Shown in pieces: positions 6,501-7,802 of a DNA stretch of 7,802 nucleotides. Source of the stretch: Cytophagales bacterium (lineage in GTDB: Bacteria; Bacteroidota; Bacteroidia; Cytophagales; JAAEPT01); NCBI GenBank assembly GCA_011524675.1, contig WTJX01000301.1, forward strand, positions 1 through 7,802. Reading direction: 5' to 3'. Positions within the stretch are counted from its first letter, which is position 1. Each line of letters opens with the position of its first letter. Under the pieces are notes generated by a model, which worked only from the letters and a program-made list of their open reading frames with translations, was not told where the DNA came from and searched no databases. Position numbers and translations under genes: made by a program.

Positions 6501-7542
6501 CATTTACCCTCTGCCATCACCAGATTTTAACTTTAGTTTGGAGTGTGATGGCGATACGACAGACTTTACAGACTTGAGTACCATGGCTTCATTAGGTACA
6601 GAGACATTAAGTATTGCGTCTTACCTATGGTCCTTTGGCGATGGAACTACTTCTACAGATCAAAACCCACAAAAACGTTACTTTAATGCAGGGAACTTTA
6701 CCGTTAGCCTAAAAACTACGTCCAACAAAGGTTGTGTTAGTGAAGTAAGTGATAATGTAGTAGTAAAGGAAAACCCTGTAGCAGATTTTAGTATTACTAC
6801 AGGCTCGTGTGAGACACTTTCTTTTGTGAATTCATCTTATGTACCAGAAAACATCACACCTGCTTATATATGGTCTTTTGGTGATGGAGAACTGAGTACA
6901 GATCAACACCCAACCTATACCTATAGTGCAGTAGGAAGTTACTATACTACGCTAAAACTTACAGCTAACGGATGTATAGACAGTACCATACAATTAGTGA
7001 ACGCTTATAACTCGCCTATTGCAGTAGTAAGCGAACTAAATCAAGATACTGTTATTAGCCTTGGGGATTCAGTGAGTTTGACTGTTAATATTGACAATGC
7101 ACAGAGCTACAGTTGGATAGCTACCAATACTACTATCGCAGAAGTACTAAGTCCGCAAGCACAAGAAACAGTTATTATTCCTAAAGAAACGAGTCAATTC
7201 CAAGTAATTGGGATAGATGCTAATGGTTGTGAGTTTGAAGATAGCATTACCATTACCGTCAATAGAGATTATCTGGTTACGCCGACCAACCTTATTACTC
7301 CTGACGGCAACGACCAAAACGACGCTTGGATTATCCGAAACATTGAGAACTATGGCGATTGCCATGTACAAGTATTCAACCGTTGGGGAGATTTGGTATT
7401 TGAAGATGATGCTTACCAAAACGATTGGAAAGGAACTAGAGGAAATGATATTTTACCTGACGGTACTTACTTCTATTTACTCACATTTTCTGGAAATAGC
7501 ACAGTATATAAAGGGGCTATCAGTATTATGAGGAATGAGTAG
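3535..7542 (+). CDS. Giant secreted DUF2341/concanavalin-like/Ig/PKD surface protein with type B (gliding motility-associated) T9SS sorting domain
   Basis: This 1335-residue protein is probably a surface adhesin or polymer-binding protein (inference). Residues 1-19 are a signal peptide cleaved before Gln20. Next come DUF2341 (about 24-125), a concanavalin-like beta-sandwich (about 129-318, opening FFDDF and closing DWFFTRKY), three Ig-like modules (326-404, 405-494, 495-581), seven PKD modules (582-1159), an Ig-like module (1160-1245) and a CHU_C type B sorting domain (1246-1335). The start is TTG: an in-frame TGA at 3529-3531 rules out extension, and the next ATG (3565) would lose most of the signal peptide. 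Only 7 bases separate it from the protease gene, so it is probably co-transcribed. No strong ribosome site is visible, which is usual in Bacteroidota. No catalytic motif is seen. Type B proteins often need a PorP/SprF-like partner encoded nearby; none is in this window. STAQC does not fit a lipobox, so it is not called a lipoprotein. Confidence 0.92.
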   Translation: MKKNIFYILLMVVSLKSTAQCLNDWKYRVPILIDNRLGETLTSYQLSLSINMSELIANSKMKNNGADIRFTDKDGTILPHWIEETTLNTTTATIWVKLADLEVAEDTIYLFYGNGAVSSTSDGEATFPFFDDFSNTLDPDKWVNCGSSTVDISSERLVLSGNTVLYGRTQVESPHYVEAHFSSLASDALTSIGVFDSNGVSPEGYALSLDNRGGIGELLQTRSVQTEAGTCLETNAAGVLGVPSGADLLDKWRFAWTNTNEQILEWPGNTLTQAAAIHATYPSHMYPIILQEDLSAGSTQIDWFFTRKYTAVPPTIVLAPEEELAGSFEIVGQSAACEGDSIALSVPDLMGASYQWEFTGLGDLGVDNDTLVIDPLDLIDQGTYTASITLGVCTFTSEIEVVVDATTEAGLLTGEANVCAGNIDINTIKLSGQLGDVVRWESSATGFLPWATLNNTTDSLEYQALIQDTYYRAVVQHGVCLEAYTDPLKITVDDPSLGGDIIGDVNVCKYLNAGNLSLIGQRGTILKWQSSANLTDWTDISFSGNTYAFTNLDTTTHYRAIVKNGFCDNDTSDLATVTVYELPVVSFTSDTACYGEATSFNTPSVLSYSWNFGNGQGSSLQNPQFVFPASGKTPVSLTITDVNTCSNTVIDTVVVEKSPTVVFSLDDVCDSTDVFLQNQSSITDPTVTHFIWDFLGNGTETIVTSKKDTSIAYEAGTYDVQLTGVSEQGCEASYTQTLQVYPEPTTAFMLSEDTIITGGTVVFSNNSSASSYGLSYQWNFGTSVPADTSNAINPSFQYNVAGTYAVNLTAKTNTNPVCQERATHEVTVIDAPNVDFEFSNVCLNEATSFTNLSVSTEPILYIWDFGDGTKDTINTPVFTREFTSSGSFLVSLQAVTSQTTTSVSKFVNVYPLPTARFTVDDACIGTTNSFQNTSTISSGSMSYTWDLGDGTTVTDDFPFHQYVTDGIYEVEMIASSNYSCKDTVTTELTIYPLPSPDFNFSLECDGDTTDFTDLSTMASLGTETLSIASYLWSFGDGTTSTDQNPQKRYFNAGNFTVSLKTTSNKGCVSEVSDNVVVKENPVADFSITTGSCETLSFVNSSYVPENITPAYIWSFGDGELSTDQHPTYTYSAVGSYYTTLKLTANGCIDSTIQLVNAYNSPIAVVSELNQDTVISLGDSVSLTVNIDNAQSYSWIATNTTIAEVLSPQAQETVIIPKETSQFQVIGIDANGCEFEDSITITVNRDYLVTPTNLITPDGNDQNDAWIIRNIENYGDCHVQVFNRWGDLVFEDDAYQNDWKGTRGNDILPDGTYFYLLTFSGNSTVYKGAISIMRNE
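3604..4497 (+). other. DUF2341 plus concanavalin-like sandwich (N-terminal head of the third protein)
   Basis: Residues about 24-125 (WKYRVPILIDN ... DTIYLFYGN) match the DUF2341 pattern: a first strand W-x-Y-R-x-P-I-x-I, a central ADIRFTDKDG, a PHWIEE strand and a final IYLFYGN strand. Residues about 129-318 resemble the concanavalin-like domain that often follows it (FFDDFS...LDPDKW, then a strand ending in the IDWFFTRKY motif). In other secreted proteins this pair is thought to bind sugars or other ligands; no ligand can be read from the sequence. Confidence 0.72.
5278..7011 (+). repeat. Array of seven tandem PKD domains in the third protein
   Basis: Modules start near residues 582, 658, 744, 831, 913, 994 and 1080, about 76-87 residues each. 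Each carries the PKD hallmark Trp-x-Phe-Gly-x-Gly or a variant: WNFGNG, WDFLGNG, WNFGTS, WDFGDG, WDLGDG, WSFGDG, WSFGDG. Each then has the G-x-Y/F-x-V-x-L-x strand. Modules 6 and 7 are most alike (shared STDQxP after WSFGDG). Modules begin after a Pro-rich border (LPVV, SPTV, PTTA, APNV, PTAR, PSPD, NPVA). PKD arrays usually act as rigid spacers or bind polymers. Confidence 0.85.
7270..7539 (+). other. Type B T9SS sorting domain (CHU_C, gliding motility-associated C-terminal domain)
   Basis: Residues 1246-1335 show the family motifs in order: TPDGNDQNDAW (usual form TPNGDGxND), a Cys (1276) before the strand VQVFNRWGDLVFE, NDWKGT, LPDGTYFYLLTF and a final KGAISIMR strand. In Flavobacterium johnsoniae this type of domain directs T9SS export and is recognised separately from type A tails. 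The TPDGNDQND loop lacks the common second Gly (GDGIND). Confidence 0.9.
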
Positions 7543-7547
7543 GAGGT
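7541..7547 (+). promoter_or_regulatory. Perfect AGGAGGT Shine-Dalgarno-like sequence overlapping the stop codon of the third gene
   Basis: AGGAGGT starts inside the TAG stop codon (7540-7542). Eight bases after the final GG pair is a TTG (7555) that opens a 12-codon frame ending in TAA at 7591-7593 (Asn-Asp-Gln-Ser-Gly-Arg-Leu-Leu-Gly-Phe-Ala after the start). The site may be chance: Bacteroidota use such sites little. Confidence 0.3.
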
Positions 7548-7624
7548 CTAAAGGTTGAACGATCAAAGTGGAAGGTTATTGGGTTTTGCTTAAGCACTCG
7601 GTAGCGTACGTCTTAATTCTAATG

Positions 7625-7659
7625 AGCTTTTGGCTTTTAGGTATTAGCGGTTAGCTTTT
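7625..7659 (+). repeat. Degenerate tandem heptamer repeat, about five units
   Basis: Read in steps of seven from 7625, units 1 and 5 are both AGCTTTT, unit 2 is GGCTTTT, unit 3 is AGGTATT and unit 4 is AGCGGTT. The shared plan is purine-G-(C/G) then two bases and TT. It lies in the non-coding tail after the operon. Short AGC-rich runs of this kind are plausible intergenic repeats, but five diverged units are weak proof. Confidence 0.4.
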
Positions 7660-7678
7660 TAGTAATACATCCATCTTC

Positions 7679-7696
7679 TATGGTCAATAGACCATA
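7679..7696. promoter_or_regulatory. Perfect 7-bp inverted repeat (TATGGTC / GACCATA, 4-base spacer)
   Basis: TATGGTC at 7679-7685 is the exact reverse complement of GACCATA at 7690-7696, with AATA between. As RNA it would fold into a 7-bp stem with a 4-base loop; no T-run follows, so it is a poor intrinsic terminator. As DNA it looks like a dyad operator. It overlaps the first two bases of the TAnnTTTG element at 7695-7702. Confidence 0.45.
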
Positions 7697-7702
7697 CGTT
7701 TG
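7695..7702 (+). promoter_or_regulatory. Candidate Bacteroidota -7 promoter element TACGTTTG
   Basis: TACGTTTG fits the TAnnTTTG consensus of Bacteroidota housekeeping promoters, reading rightward toward whatever lies beyond 7802. No TTG/TTTG is found at the expected distance upstream for the -33 part, so this is half a promoter at best. Its closeness to the inverted repeat makes a regulated promoter possible. Confidence 0.28.
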
Positions 7703-7802
7703 TGACTACTTATGTGCTGTGAATTTTATAATAGAAGGCTATGCAAGACCATCTTTTGCACTTATTCTGCGTTATACAAAATTTTAAAATCCTCATTTAC
7801 AA

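Larger units (their letters stand above)
7543..7802. other. Non-coding tail after the operon
   Basis: These 260 bases hold no frame on either strand that looks like a gene. The stretch contains the AGGAGGT site, the heptamer-like repeat, the inverted repeat and the TAnnTTTG element described separately. A second weak stem is possible at 7742-7760 (TGCAAGA pairing with TTTTGCA end bases, one G-U pair). No strong GC-rich hairpin with a T-run was found, so the operon terminator is not identified. Confidence 0.7.

Noticed and set aside
7217..7531. 104-codon plus-strand frame inside the end of the third gene
   Set aside because: It lies fully within the Ig-like module and type B tail, which are clearly coding in the other frame; its composition is that of a frame shadow.
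1..7542. Possible defence, toxin or phage-tail function for the repeat proteins
   Set aside because: No nuclease, toxin, tail or immunity motif is visible; PKD/Ig modules plus T9SS tails explain the sequence.
7726..7735. TATAAT sequence resembling a sigma-70 -10 box
   Set aside because: Bacteroidota promoters use a different consensus, and the nearest TTGTGA is about 21 bases away, too far for a normal spacer.
7742..7760. Weak hairpin as an intrinsic terminator
   Set aside because: Short AT-rich stem with a G-U pair and no following T-run; not supportable as a terminator.
7710..7796. Minus-strand 28-codon ATG frame at the right edge
   Set aside because: Short, rich in Cys and Lys, without a recognisable family or clear ribosome site; such frames are expected by chance.

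Overview
The window looks like chromosomal DNA of a gliding or surface-colonising member of the phylum Bacteroidota (Cytophagales or Flavobacteriales type). The evidence is AT-rich DNA, weak Shine-Dalgarno sites, signal peptides followed by Gln, and above all two kinds of type IX secretion system (T9SS) C-terminal sorting domain. Genus and species cannot be set from this sequence.

Layout: three plus-strand genes fill positions 1-7542 with almost no gap and probably form one operon. (1) Positions 1-2436 hold the 3' part of a large secreted protein made of PKD-like and Ig-like beta-sandwich modules, ending in a type A sorting domain; its start lies left of the window. (2) Positions 2421-3527 overlap it by 16 bases and encode a short secreted zinc metalloprotease of the M43 (pappalysin/cytophagalysin) family, also with a type A sorting domain. 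(3) Positions 3535-7542 begin 7 bases later at a TTG codon. They encode a 1335-residue surface protein: signal peptide, DUF2341, concanavalin-like sandwich, three Ig-like modules, seven PKD modules, one more Ig-like module and a type B (gliding-motility-associated, CHU_C) sorting domain.

Positions 7543-7802 carry no convincing gene. They hold a short heptamer-like repeat, a perfect 7-bp inverted repeat abutting a Bacteroidota-style TAnnTTTG promoter element, and a perfect AGGAGGT that overlaps the stop codon of the third gene.

Working model (inference): all three products cross the inner membrane by Sec and the outer membrane by the T9SS. The two large modular proteins would act as adhesins or matrix/carbohydrate-binding proteins, and the protease would be made with them and act at the surface or outside. 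No defence system, CRISPR array, mobile element or RNA gene is visible. The points most worth a second look are a T10 tract inside the protease signal-peptide codons, an unusual protease active-site surround with no prodomain, and the mix of sorting-domain types in one tight gene set.
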